DNA of 64,000 bases from Asticcacaulis sp. ZE23SCel15. Lineage in GTDB: Bacteria > Pseudomonadota > Alphaproteobacteria > Caulobacterales > Caulobacteraceae. The stretch lies in NCBI RefSeq assembly GCF_030505395.1, contig NZ_CP130044.1, positions 186,001 to 250,000 of the forward strand, written 5' to 3'. Numbering within the stretch: position 1 is the first letter of the stretch; the number at the start of each line of letters is the position of its first letter. The notes under the pieces were generated by a model that saw nothing but the letters and a program-made list of their open reading frames with translations, searched no databases and had not been told where the DNA came from. A program made the translations under genes and the position numbers. This document shows, one piece after another, positions 8,701-16,799 of this stretch.

Positions 8701-8913
8701 CGTGACGGTGTTGTCGCTGTCGACCGTGACCGCCGTCCCGCTGGTCAGGGTAATCGAGCCATCGCTGGTGACATCGACATTGCCGCCGGTGGAGGTGGCA
8801 ACCGGCGTGGTGGTCGCCGTAGACACCGTCGTATCTGCCCAGGCCACAGGTACTGCGCCCACCGTCAGAATAAGACCAAGGGACGTTGCGCAGCGGAAGC
8901 GGGATATGGGCAT
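5767..8913 (-). CDS. Type V autotransporter with C-terminal beta-barrel
   Basis: A 1048-residue surface protein. Residues 1-26 are a signal peptide (LGLILTVGAVPVAWA). About residues 30-700 are a Thr/Ser/Gly/Asp-rich passenger with repeated short strands such as VDISGSI and GSISATG, typical of a right-handed beta-helix. The last 270 residues form the autotransporter beta-barrel, ending in an aromatic LRTGFKF that suits BAM recognition. The passenger carries several acidic insertions (EDEDDDDL, TDDDNTDENGNG, PGDEDEDD, EYPDDDD), possibly calcium loops. No protease or lipase motif is visible in the passenger, so adhesion or a structural role is more likely than enzymatic activity. It is transcribed divergently from the alkaline phosphatase gene. 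Confidence 0.9.
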   Translation of the reverse strand: MPISRFRCATSLGLILTVGAVPVAWADTTVSTATTTPVATSTGGNVDVTSDGSITLTSGTAVTVDSDNTVTLNGTLEMSGSDSNATGVLISGARTTTVDLSGTITVTDDYTAEDEDDDDLVDGVFAEGTGRYGVRATGLLTGAVDIDSTITVQGNQSYGISLEGGRTGDFIFDGSISVLGDEVVGLNLAGTQTGQTYISGSISATGKDLSAVDISGLIDGALIIDGSISGTGYRYTSIGEDYLDLLEADDLYQNKALVSISNDVTQGVLINAGVTSTDDDNTDENGNGIEDTEEGTASIAQYGGNAALLIGSDSKAITLSPIVVADTAIEPDEINHGLDIRGSIASYGIYEGIDATAVQIAGLGYDATITNGISISGSVGSTAYEGIARGLSLLAGAQVGQLDISGSLGASSTTTDYDTAYGLDIASGANLSALNIKTGGAITAYGYGTTANATAIRDQSNTLTSITVNGSITASITPGDEDEDDVTDTAVNRAVAIDLSGNTVATNLNIIDEYPDDDDYAAPYIAGDVKFGSGNDSLSMSGGYLYGNVDFGAGANSLSLSDDAILLGKLTGGGTVAVDIADARLGLSAGSQLNLSSLHLGSEAELYMVLQTQSPDTPILINSGTTTFDDGAALYLSLDEIIQTPTRFTLMTGSNIDYGTLDLEDMDENVPWLYKVALATGEANTNLYADFRVRTQAESGLNVSEYSALSAILTAAATDEDTTTTMLSETTQSGFTKVYTAFLPDYSGENLLTLSKGHQALNQSLAKQSFLPDAGQTQYWLQEYGYSLKRERGETTGFESTGFSFAGGAERGLGSHQAIGVYVSYTTTSPQDTYATANETTSAEDITVGGYWRVNAGKLKGWASAGMGRTMFKSERELLSDYSALISTGKWSGYSLSGNFGASYETALGPVSVKPVLSVDYYGLKEDARTETGGGSSFDLSIDDRTSHLASAAAILYLGRAKTDALIRPEAWVGYRSNFSVNIDDTVARFGDGTPFTLTGGDIKGGAPVVGMRISAGNEYGYLSLEAEGEKYSDYDNYSISLRTGFKF

Positions 8914-8988
8914 GGTTCAACTTTCAGTCATCTGGAATTGACCAAAGTCGTTAGAGGGGGAATGGGGGGTAAGTTTGGCCCCTATCTA

Positions 8989-9002
8989 TCTGTCCGGACA
9001 GA
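8989..9002. promoter_or_regulatory. Perfect 14-bp palindrome, candidate operator
   Basis: TCTGTCCGGACAGA is a perfect palindrome in the 243-base gap between the divergent autotransporter and alkaline phosphatase genes. It lies 76 bases upstream of the autotransporter start and 154 upstream of the phosphatase. Symmetry and position suit a dimeric repressor such as a TetR-type protein; the cognate regulator is unknown. Confidence 0.4.
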
Positions 9003-9156
9003 AACCGGCCGCAAGTTCGCGTATCGTGGCCTGAATATGAAAAGGCCTATACAATGTGTCACAACTTAAATGATAGCGACCAACCGCGCGCACCGGTGTC
9101 ATAAAAACGTAGCCGTCACGGCCTAATCAGCAGGGAATTCTCTTAAGGACCTGCTG

Positions 9157-10632
9157 ATGCGTAATCTCATTTATGGCCTGTGTGCCGCCGCCCTTATCCT
9201 GCCGTCACTGGCCTGCGCCCAGAACGAGCCACCGCTTAAGGATAAGGCTCAGAACGTCTATTTCATCGACGGTAAGACTTCACTAAATGAGGCGTTAAAG
9301 CGCGTGCCCAATGTTGGCCGCGCCAAGAATGTCATCCTGTTTATCGGCGACGGCATGGGCGTCAACAGTGTCACCGCTGGGCGTATTCTGGCCGGTCAAA
9401 GCCATGGTGACATCGGCACGACCTATCGGCTGGCCTTTGAGGATTTTGCCTATACCGGCCTGTCCAAGACCTATTCCACCGATGACTATGTGACCAATTC
9501 CGCCAACGGGATTTCGGCCATCACCACCGGCGTGAAAACCATCAATGGCGCGCTAGGTGTGGACGGCTCGGTCAAACGCGGGGACTGCCCGTCGGGCTTA
9601 AGCGCCCGGGTAATCACCATCGCCGAACAGGCCCGGTTGATGGGGTTGTCGGCCGGTGTGGTCACCACCTCCGGCGTGACGGACGCCACCCCCGCCGGTG
9701 CCTATGGCCACACCACAACGCGCGGCTGGCGCTCAGATTCCGAACTGCCCGCTGAGGCCACCAAGGCGGGCTGCATCGATCTGGCCCGTCAGATGGTTGA
9801 GGCTCCCGCCAATGTCCGCATGAATGTGGTCATGGGCGGCGATCTGGCCCGCTTTACCCCGGAAAGTCAAAAGGGACGCCGCAAGGATGGCCGCGACCTG
9901 ACCAAGGTCTGGCTGAAACAAAGCCCTACCGCGCGTTTCCTGCGCACCGAAAGCGAGCTGAAAGCCTTTGATCCGCAATCGAGCGATCATGTGCTGGGGC
10001 TATTTGCCCCCGGCGATCTGCCCTCCCCCATCGATAAGGCGCAAAACCCGGAAAATCCGGCCTTGGCCGATATGACCTCGGCAGCCATTGGCGTGCTGAA
10101 ACGTAACCCCAAGGGCTTTTTCCTGCTGGTTGAAAGTGCGTCGATCGATAAGTGGCACCACGTCAATGACCCTAAGCGCGCCCTGCGTGATGTCGAGGAG
10201 CTGTCCAAGGCCGTCGCCGCCGCCCGCGCCGCCACAAATTCGGAAGACACTCTGATCATTGTCACCGCCGACCACAGCCACGGCCTTACGCAATCGGGCT
10301 ATTCCAGCCTTGGCGAGCCGATTCTGGGGCTGGCCCGCGTTGACGGTGAAAATGTGCTGGATGATCATAAACATCCCTACGCCGTGCTGAATTATGCGAC
10401 CGGTCCCGGCGACCATGGCCATGAGGATGATCCGGAACTGTCGCAAGACAAACTGACCGCACCGGACGCCAAGCACCCGTCTCTGGTGGCTATGGACAGT
10501 GCGGCCCACAGCGGCGAAGACGTACCGGTCTATGCCACCGGCCCGCAGGCCCACCTACTGACCGGCGTGATGGAATCGAGCTACATCTATCAGGCCATGG
10601 CCCATGCGCTGGGCATAGACAGCGATAAGTAA
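9157..10632 (+). CDS. PhoA-type alkaline phosphatase, exported
   Basis: A 491-residue phosphomonoesterase with a signal peptide (cleavage probable after ACA). Motifs align with E. coli PhoA: FIGDGMGVNS (Zn2/Mg Asp), DYVTNSANGISAITTGVKT (nucleophile Ser after VTN), TPAGAYGHTTTRGW (phosphate-binding Arg), LLVESASIDKWHH (Zn1/Mg ligands), VTADHSHG (Zn2 pair) and SAAHSGEDVPVYATGP (Zn1 His). The residue before the nucleophile, Asp101 in E. coli, is Asn here, and the position equivalent to Asp330 is His. ATG 9157 follows TAAGGA. I found no properly spaced Pho box upstream. Its neighbours are the autotransporter (divergent) and dctD (convergent). Confidence 0.92.
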   Translation: MRNLIYGLCAAALILPSLACAQNEPPLKDKAQNVYFIDGKTSLNEALKRVPNVGRAKNVILFIGDGMGVNSVTAGRILAGQSHGDIGTTYRLAFEDFAYTGLSKTYSTDDYVTNSANGISAITTGVKTINGALGVDGSVKRGDCPSGLSARVITIAEQARLMGLSAGVVTTSGVTDATPAGAYGHTTTRGWRSDSELPAEATKAGCIDLARQMVEAPANVRMNVVMGGDLARFTPESQKGRRKDGRDLTKVWLKQSPTARFLRTESELKAFDPQSSDHVLGLFAPGDLPSPIDKAQNPENPALADMTSAAIGVLKRNPKGFFLLVESASIDKWHHVNDPKRALRDVEELSKAVAAARAATNSEDTLIIVTADHSHGLTQSGYSSLGEPILGLARVDGENVLDDHKHPYAVLNYATGPGDHGHEDDPELSQDKLTAPDAKHPSLVAMDSAAHSGEDVPVYATGPQAHLLTGVMESSYIYQAMAHALGIDSDK

Positions 10633-11970
10633 TCAGCCGCGGTAATCGTCCAGAGCAATACCGTAGCGGGTGATCTTATCGTAAAAGGTTTTGCGCGGCA
10701 GTTTCAGCGCCGCGATGACCTCACGCACATTGCCCGCGTACTGGCTCAGGGTCTCGCGCAGGACAGCCTCTTCGTATTGGCTGACCTGCTCGGCCAGACC
10801 TAAAGCCCCGCTGTCGGCTGGCAGATGTGCGCTATCGAGGCCAAGCGCGCACAGTTCAGCAAACTGCTCCAGCTCACGCACATTGCCGGGCCAGTCATAG
10901 CGGCTGAGATAGGCCTGTGTGGCCTGGGTCAGCTTAGGCGGCGGGCGGTTCAGGCGCGTCGCCGCCCCTAGCAGGAAGTGCTGAAACAGCAACCGGATAT
11001 CGTCGCCGCGTTCACTTAAGGGCGGCACGCGTAAGGAAACCCCACTTAGGCGGTAATAGAGATCGGCGCGAAACTGCTCGTCCTTGACACTTTGGGTCAG
11101 GTCGGTGCGGGTCGCAGCTACAACACGGATATCCAGACTGCGCGGGCTTTCAGAGCCGACCGGCCAGATTTCACGCGTTTCCAGCACCCGCAGCAGCCTG
11201 GCCTGCTGCGATAGACTAAGCCCCTCAACCTCATCCAGAAACAGCGTGCCTTTGTTTGCGCGCTCGAACCGGCCAATGACCCGCGCCGCACCGGGGCGGT
11301 GTCCGGCCTCTATGCCGAACAGTTCGGCCTGAAAACTGTCCTCGGTCAGGGTGGCGCACCCGACATGGACAAAGGGGCGGTTTTTGCGGGTGCTTAAGGC
11401 ATGCAGGGCGCGCCCGACCCGTTCCTTACCCACGCCGGTATCGCCGGTGATCAGGGCATCAACATCGGCTTCGGCCACGCGCACCACCACCTGCTTCAGG
11501 TAGGTCATGGCGGGCGACTCCCCCAACAGCAGGTTCTGGGCCGGATTTTCGCGGTCAAGCAAAGCCGCGTGGGCCTGACGCAATTGCCGATTTTCCATCA
11601 CCAGATCGCGGGTCTGCAGCGCGCGACGGACCGACTGGATCAGGTCGTCGCGGGCAAAGGGTTTTGAGATGAAATCATAGGCGCCGTCTTTTAGCGCCTG
11701 CACCGCCATCGGCACGTCGCCGTGACCGGTCATCAGGATCACCGGCAGTTCGGCATCGATCGCCTGAACGCGTTTGAACAGGGTCAGCCCGTCCATACGT
11801 GGCATACGCACATCGGTGACGATCACCCCGTCAAAGGCTGAGGTGATGACCTTCAAAGCATCCGGCCCATTGGAAAAGCCGCGCACCAAAAACCCGTCCA
11901 GTTCCAGCGCCTGGATCTGCGCGGACAAAAGATCAGCGTCATCATCAATGAAAATGACGTTTCCGGTCAT
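10633..11970 (-). CDS. dctD: DctD-like NtrC-family response regulator with altered GAFTGA loop
   Basis: A 445-residue regulator: receiver domain (residues 1-120, phospho-acceptor Asp in VIVTDVRMP), AAA+ domain (about 145-370; Walker A GDTGVGKE, Walker B GTLFLDE, arginine-finger region RADLYYRLSG) and a C-terminal Fis-type helix-turn-helix (NVREVIAALKLPRKTFYDKI). The GAFTGA loop that contacts sigma-54 reads AGHRPGAARV, losing both the Phe and the Thr. Known regulators lacking GAFTGA (R. capsulatus NtrC, TyrR) work with the vegetative polymerase. Its start overlaps the dctB stop as ATGA, so translation is coupled. It probably activates dctA in response to external C4-dicarboxylates. Confidence 0.9.
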   Translation of the reverse strand: MTGNVIFIDDDADLLSAQIQALELDGFLVRGFSNGPDALKVITSAFDGVIVTDVRMPRMDGLTLFKRVQAIDAELPVILMTGHGDVPMAVQALKDGAYDFISKPFARDDLIQSVRRALQTRDLVMENRQLRQAHAALLDRENPAQNLLLGESPAMTYLKQVVVRVAEADVDALITGDTGVGKERVGRALHALSTRKNRPFVHVGCATLTEDSFQAELFGIEAGHRPGAARVIGRFERANKGTLFLDEVEGLSLSQQARLLRVLETREIWPVGSESPRSLDIRVVAATRTDLTQSVKDEQFRADLYYRLSGVSLRVPPLSERGDDIRLLFQHFLLGAATRLNRPPPKLTQATQAYLSRYDWPGNVRELEQFAELCALGLDSAHLPADSGALGLAEQVSQYEEAVLRETLSQYAGNVREVIAALKLPRKTFYDKITRYGIALDDYRG

Positions 11971-13673
11971 GACGCGACCTTTAATCTGAGGATAAAGCTT
12001 GCCCCCGCATCCGTGCTTTCCGCGCTCAGGTCGCCGCCAAAATCACGTAAAATATCATGGGCGATGACCAGCCCCAGCCCTAAGCCTTTGGGCTTAGTCG
12101 TCACAAACGGCGTAAACAACTGATCCAGCACTTCGGGTTTGAGGCCGGGGCCATTATCGATGACCTTTAGTGTCACCCAATCGTCCGTCACCTCAACCGT
12201 CAGGCTCACGGTGGGATTGGGCGTGGCCTCCAGCGCCTCGAACGCGTTTTGCAGCAGGTTGACCAGCACCTGCTCCAGCCGGATGCGCCCGGCCATGACC
12301 TTAAGCACCGGATCAATCGGATCGCAGATCAGGGCTACGCGGTTTTCATGCAGACGGCTCTGGTTCAGCAGGATGGATGACATGACCGTATCCTGCAACG
12401 GCACCGGCTCAACCTCACCCGTCGCCTTACGCGAAAAGGTGCGTAGCTCACCGGTGATGTGGCCGATGCGCTCACACATGCGGATGATCTTATCGAGGTT
12501 GTCGCTTAGCATCGCCCGCGCCTTGGCTACGCCGAGCATTTTCACGCTGGTGTCGGCCAGTATGCGGATGGTGGCCACGGGCTGGTTGATTTCATGGGCC
12601 ACGCCGGCGGTGATCTGGCCCAGACTGGCCAGTTTATTGGCCTGAACCAGATCGGCCTGAAGGCTGCTCAGGCGGCGCTCAGCGTCGCGCCGGTCGTGGA
12701 TTTCCGCCGACAACCTCGCATTGGTAATGCTGATCTCACGGGTGCGCGCCTCGACATCGCCCTCAAGACGCTGACGGTATTCGGCTTCACGCGCGGCCAA
12801 GATCGCCCCTTGCGCCTGCCTTAAGCGCACGCGTCGCCACTGCCAGATGATGAGCATAGAGGTAAGCCCCAACGCCAGAGCCAGCATCAGGATGGCGTTA
12901 CGCGCCATATCGAGCGCCGGACGGGCGGAACTTACGACCTGCAGTTGCCAGCCATCGACCGGCACGGCTACCGGGGTCACAAATTCATCCGTGCGCACAG
13001 GGGGCTGTGACTGAAAGCGCAGATCCTGACGGGCGGTGAGCACCACCTTGCCCGCGCGATCTGTGACATAGGTCAGTTGCGGTGACTGCGCCCAACTGGC
13101 TTCAATCGCGTCGAACTCCATCTTGACGACGACCACGCCAATAGCTTTACCGTCATCGCTGACGCTGTGGGCCATGTAAAGCCCCGGCTTATGGCTGACG
13201 GTGCCGAGCGCGAATTGTTCGGCCACCACGCCGGTCATCGCCTGCCGGAAATAGGGCCGAAACCCGTAGTTTTCCCCGACGAACGAGACCGGCAAAGCCC
13301 AGTTGCTGGCGGCCACGGCCACGCCCTTATCGTCGATCAGATAGATCACCGCCCCGCGGGTTTCCTGACGCAGGCGCTCCAGCTTTTGCGAAATGCGGAT
13401 AAATCGGGCCGGATCAGGAGCGCGCAGAGCCGCCACTACATCGCTGTCGTCAGCCAGAATAACCGGCACGGCCCGCTGTTTATCCAACTCACTTTGCAGC
13501 ACTGCCACCCGCAACTGGGCCGTCACCCGCGCCTCACGTTTCAGGTCATCCAGGGCGCTGCGCCGGGTCAGGTCATAGGTCGCAAACAACGCCACGGCGG
13601 CCAGCAGCGCACAGGTCAGACCGACCCAAAAGCGTGGGGCTGGAATAGCAATGTTCAGGCGGGGCATATTCAT
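11967..13673 (-). CDS. dctB: DctB-like C4-dicarboxylate sensor histidine kinase
   Basis: A 568-residue inner-membrane kinase. TM1 (WVGLTCALLAAVALFATY) and TM2 (AILMLALALGLTSMLIIW) flank a periplasmic PDC/Cache sensor containing ASNWALPVSFVGENYGFRPYF, the conserved DctB ligand-pocket segment that binds succinate-type ligands. A coiled region precedes the dimerisation domain (GQITAGVAHEINQPVATIR, phospho-His in AHEINQP) and the ATPase domain (NLLQNAFEAL, DNGPGLKP, GLGLGLVIAH). ATG 13673 is preferred; an upstream GTG at 13706 would start inside a DctD-like dyad. It is encoded with dctD and divergent from dctA, the classical arrangement. Confidence 0.9.
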   Translation of the reverse strand: MNMPRLNIAIPAPRFWVGLTCALLAAVALFATYDLTRRSALDDLKREARVTAQLRVAVLQSELDKQRAVPVILADDSDVVAALRAPDPARFIRISQKLERLRQETRGAVIYLIDDKGVAVAASNWALPVSFVGENYGFRPYFRQAMTGVVAEQFALGTVSHKPGLYMAHSVSDDGKAIGVVVVKMEFDAIEASWAQSPQLTYVTDRAGKVVLTARQDLRFQSQPPVRTDEFVTPVAVPVDGWQLQVVSSARPALDMARNAILMLALALGLTSMLIIWQWRRVRLRQAQGAILAAREAEYRQRLEGDVEARTREISITNARLSAEIHDRRDAERRLSSLQADLVQANKLASLGQITAGVAHEINQPVATIRILADTSVKMLGVAKARAMLSDNLDKIIRMCERIGHITGELRTFSRKATGEVEPVPLQDTVMSSILLNQSRLHENRVALICDPIDPVLKVMAGRIRLEQVLVNLLQNAFEALEATPNPTVSLTVEVTDDWVTLKVIDNGPGLKPEVLDQLFTPFVTTKPKGLGLGLVIAHDILRDFGGDLSAESTDAGASFILRLKVAS

Positions 13674-13690
13674 ATCCGGATCATACGCGC

Positions 13691-13740
13691 TGGCGGAAAA
13701 TCGCACAACGAAGATTTAAAGTGTGTGGATTTTCGCACAA
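13691..13740. promoter_or_regulatory. Tandem DctD-like dyads upstream of dctA
   Basis: Two similar imperfect dyads lie between dctB and dctA: TGGCGGAAAATCGCACA (13691-13707) and TGTGTGGATTTTCGCACA (13722-13739). Both end in TCGCACAA and their centres are about 31 bp apart, near three helical turns. They resemble the TGTGCGGa...CGCACA dyads of rhizobial DctD activating sequences. They lie 138-187 bases before the dctA start, suitable for upstream activation, and could also control dctBD. Confidence 0.5.
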
Positions 13741-13877
13741 ATATTCAAATGAAACATAGCAATACTAAGCCATTTCAATGTATTAATAAAATGCGCCCCT
13801 ACAATTGCTGCCACACATCACAGGCATAAACTGATCCTCAACAAAAAATCGTCTCACACAGGTTGAGGAACATTGCC

Positions 13878-15260
13878 ATGCTTATGTCTACACCTTCCGA
13901 CACGCTTGCGTCCGCGCCCCCGCCGAAAAAGAGCGGGCCATTCTATACCCACCTCTATTTTCAGGTGCTGATCGCCATTGCGCTGGGCGCGGCCATCGGT
14001 CACTTTTATCCGCAGACCGGCGAAGCGCTCAAACCGCTGGGCGATGGCTTCATCAAGCTGGTCAAGATGATCATCTCTCCGGTCATCTTCCTTACCATCG
14101 TCACCGGCATTGCGGGCATGGGCTCGCTCAAAGGGGTCGGCTCAGTCACCGCCAAGGCGTTTGGCTACTTCCTGACCTTTTCGACCCTGGCCCTGATTGT
14201 CGGCCTGATCGTCGCCAATGTGGTCCAGCCCGGCCACGGCATGAATATCGACCCGGCCACCCTGCACGACGCCAAGGTCGATGAATATGCCGCCAAGGCC
14301 CATGACTCGACCCTGATCGGTTTCATGATGGGCATTATCCCCACCACCTTCACCTCGGCCTTTGTCGATGGCAATATCCTGCAGGTGCTGTTTGTCGCCA
14401 TTCTGTTCGGCATTTCGCTGATCTTTATCGGCGAAAAAGCCAAGCCGCTGGTCAACATGCTGGAAACCCTCAGCCACGCCGTTTTCCGCATGGTTCACAT
14501 CCTGATGAAGGCCGCGCCCATCGGTGCGTTCGGCGCCTTTGCCTTCACCATCGGCAAGTATGGCATCGCCTCGATCGTCAATCTGGCAGCGCTGGTCGGT
14601 ACGTTTTATGCGACCTCAGCCCTGTTCGTCATCGTCATTCTGGGCGCGGTCTGTGCGGCCAACGGTTTCTCGATCTTTAAGCTGATCGGCTATCTTAAGG
14701 CCGAACTGCTGCTGGTGTTGGGCACATCCTCGTCGGAATCGGCCCTGCCGAGCCTGATGGAAAAGATGGAGCAAGCCGGCTGTAAGCGCTCCGTCGTGGG
14801 TCTTGTGGTCCCGACCGGCTATTCGTTCAATCTGGACGGCACCAATATCTATATGACTCTGGCGGCCCTGTTTATCGCTCAGGCCACCAACACCCACCTG
14901 ACGCTGGAGCAGCAACTGCTGCTGCTGTCGGTCGCCATGCTGTCGTCCAAGGGCGCTGCGGGTGTAACAGGGGCTGGTTTCATAACGCTGGCCGCCACAC
15001 TGTCGGTCGTCCCTACCGTGCCGATCGCCGGTATGGCCATCATCTTAGGGGTTGACCGCTTCATGTCGGAGTGCCGCTCACTGACCAATTTTATCGGCAA
15101 TGCGGTGGCCACTGTTGTCGTGTCGAGATGGGAAAAATCGGTCGATATGGACACCTTCCGCGCGGCCCTCAATGGCCAACCGGTGATCGAAGCCGAGCCG
15201 GTTTTAGCCATCCACGGCGCCCCTGCCGGTGTGCAACTGGGCGAAAAAAGCGCGGATTAA
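13878..15260 (+). CDS. dctA: C4-dicarboxylate/H+ (Na+) symporter DctA
   Basis: A 460-residue DAACS-family inner-membrane symporter for succinate, fumarate and malate. Typical motifs are [20 protein letters not shown] in the third helix, the Ser-rich re-entrant loop [46 protein letters not shown] and [40 protein letters not shown] is the substrate-binding helix. ATG 13878 has GAGGAA seven bases upstream; an in-frame TTG at 13863 lacks a site. It is transcribed divergently from dctBD and followed after 45 bases by a porin gene, probably in one transcript. I see no -24/-12 sigma-54 promoter (GG-N10-GC) between the dyads and the start. Confidence 0.95.
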   Translation: MLMSTPSDTLASAPPPKKSGPFYTHLYFQVLIAIALGAAIGHFYPQTGEALKPLGDGFIKLVKMIISPVIFLTIVTGIAGMGSLKGVGSVTAKAFGYFLTFSTLALIVGLIVANVVQPGHGMNIDPATLHDAKVDEYAAKAHDSTLIGFMMGIIPTTFTSAFVDGNILQVLFVAILFGISLIFIGEKAKPLVNMLETLSHAVFRMVHILMKAAPIGAFGAFAFTIGKYGIASIVNLAALVGTFYATSALFVIVILGAVCAANGFSIFKLIGYLKAELLLVLGTSSSESALPSLMEKMEQAGCKRSVVGLVVPTGYSFNLDGTNIYMTLAALFIAQATNTHLTLEQQLLLLSVAMLSSKGAAGVTGAGFITLAATLSVVPTVPIAGMAIILGVDRFMSECRSLTNFIGNAVATVVVSRWEKSVDMDTFRAALNGQPVIEAEPVLAIHGAPAGVQLGEKSAD

Positions 15261-15305
15261 TCCTCGCCTCTTTCCAATCATAATAATGTAACTCAGGAGG
15301 AAACC

Positions 15306-16010
15306 ATGACGGTTTCAGTCAAGGCTACCGCTTTATCTAAATTCGCCGCCATCGCCGTTCTGGCCCTGCCACTGTCCGCGCAGGCCGAGACGCTTAAATT
15401 TTCAGGCGAGGCCAAGGTCTTAACCGACGGCATCTATCGCGGCGTCAGTCAGACTGAAGGATTGCCGCAATATATCGCCGGAGCGCAGGTCGCTTACGGT
15501 AAGGTCTTTGTCGGCACCCTGTTCAAGACCATGCGCGACCGCACCACCGGCGTCGATAATCAGACCCAAGCCCTGATCGGCTATAAAACCAAAATCAAAG
15601 GCACCGATGTCACGGCCCGCGCCATCTATAAGCAATATAACGGGGTGCGCCCCGGCATTGACGATGAGTTCATGGAATATGAGGTCAATCTGGGGCGTAA
15701 ACTGTCGGATAAACTGACCGGAAAACTCAATCTGGCCTATAGCCCGGATAACTACGGCAACCGCGCCAAGCAGGCTAATTTTGTGGAAATCGGCGTGGAT
15801 TATAAACTCAACTCCCGCCTGAGCCTGCAGGCCGCCAATGGCTTTCGCCATGTCGAACACGGCACCGACTACACCAGCTATCTGGCGGGCGCGACCTATG
15901 CGGTGACCAAAACCCTGAACGCCAGCCTGACCTATACCCATACCGATAAGGCTGATCTGGGCGACAAATACGGCGACGCCACTTTCATCACCCTGTCGAA
16001 AAAATTCTGA
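15306..16010 (+). CDS. TorF/Gcw_chp-type outer-membrane porin
   Basis: A 234-residue beta-barrel protein with a signal peptide ending LSAQA. The opening LTDGIYRGVSQTEGLPQYIAG and C-terminal LTYTHTDKADLG...ATFITLSKKF are characteristic of the Gcw_chp (TIGR02001) family, called TorF family putative porins. Alternating hydrophobic residues and the terminal Phe support an outer-membrane barrel. A strong AGGAGG precedes the ATG. Its place directly behind dctA suggests that it carries dicarboxylates across the outer membrane, an inference from position only. Confidence 0.85.
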   Translation: MTVSVKATALSKFAAIAVLALPLSAQAETLKFSGEAKVLTDGIYRGVSQTEGLPQYIAGAQVAYGKVFVGTLFKTMRDRTTGVDNQTQALIGYKTKIKGTDVTARAIYKQYNGVRPGIDDEFMEYEVNLGRKLSDKLTGKLNLAYSPDNYGNRAKQANFVEIGVDYKLNSRLSLQAANGFRHVEHGTDYTSYLAGATYAVTKTLNASLTYTHTDKADLGDKYGDATFITLSKKF

Positions 16011-16079
16011 TCCCTCCGCGCCGCCGCCCTCATTTCATGATAATCAGGCCCCAATCCTGATCCGTGAAGAGGTGCTGCG

Positions 16080-16799
16080 GTGCGTCGTCTTATTGCCCTG
16101 AGTTTGGTTACCCTGTGCGTGTTGGCCCTGACCGGGCTTGGTGTGTGGCAAGTGCAACGGCTGATGTGGAAAAACGCGCTGATTACCGCCGTCAATGAAC
16201 GCACGCAAAGCCCCCCGATCGTGCTGGATGCCACAGACGGTCAGTGGCCTGCCCTGAGCGAAGACCGTGACGAATATCGCCGCGTCACCGTGACGGGTGA
16301 GTTCCTCCACGACAAAGAAGTGCAGGTCTATGCCCTGACCGAAGCGGGCGCCGGTTACTGGGTCATGACGCCGCTGGTGACCGATAGCGGCGCTACCATC
16401 TTCGTCAACCGCGGCTATGTACCGACCGACCGGCGCGATCCGGCAACGCGAGCTGAGGGGCAAACCACGGGCACCGTTACCGTGACTGGTCTTGCGCGCA
16501 TGTCTCAGGATAAGGGTTGGCTGTTTTTGCCACCGAACAATCCGGCAGCCGAGCAATGGTCCCTGCGCGACACAAAACAAATGGCCAAGGCGCGGGGCCT
16601 TGGCCATGTGGCTGATTATTTTGTTGATGCGGACGCCTCACCGATTACCGGCGGGTGGCCCAAAGGCGGGATGACGGTGGTGAAGTTCACCAATAACCAC
16701 CTGTCCTATGCCCTCACCTGGTTTGCCATGGCGGCGTTTCTGGCGGGGTTCACGGTCTGGTGGTTGCGTCGCCCAAAAACTCAGGCCCCAAAATTTTAG
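16080..16799 (+). CDS. SURF1-family cytochrome oxidase assembly protein
   Basis: A 239-residue inner-membrane protein with the SURF1 layout: N-terminal helix (LIALSLVTLCVLALTGLGVWQ), a roughly 170-residue periplasmic domain, and a C-terminal helix (LTWFAMAAFLAGFTVWWL). GLGVWQVQR, the Arg-Arg-Val-Thr-Val-Thr-Gly-Glu-Phe segment, FVNRGYVP and NNHLSYALTWF are conserved family signatures. SURF1 proteins help insert haem into the catalytic subunit of haem-copper oxidases, which fits the cyo genes 800 bases downstream. Start is GTG 16080. It converges on the next gene with overlapping stops (TTAG). Confidence 0.9.
   Translation: MRRLIALSLVTLCVLALTGLGVWQVQRLMWKNALITAVNERTQSPPIVLDATDGQWPALSEDRDEYRRVTVTGEFLHDKEVQVYALTEAGAGYWVMTPLVTDSGATIFVNRGYVPTDRRDPATRAEGQTTGTVTVTGLARMSQDKGWLFLPPNNPAAEQWSLRDTKQMAKARGLGHVADYFVDADASPITGGWPKGGMTVVKFTNNHLSYALTWFAMAAFLAGFTVWWLRRPKTQAPKF

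Noticed and set aside
9097-9119. Possible Pho box (TGTCAT ... CGTCAC) before the alkaline phosphatase gene
   Set aside because: The halves are 17 bases apart rather than 11, so it does not fit PhoB binding.
13674-13706. Longer dctB start at GTG 13706
   Set aside because: It lies within a DctD-like dyad and has no Shine-Dalgarno; the internal ATGs at 13673/13667 give a better N-terminus.
13741-13877. Sigma-54 promoter for dctA
   Set aside because: No GG-N10-GC pair was found on the plus strand in this stretch.
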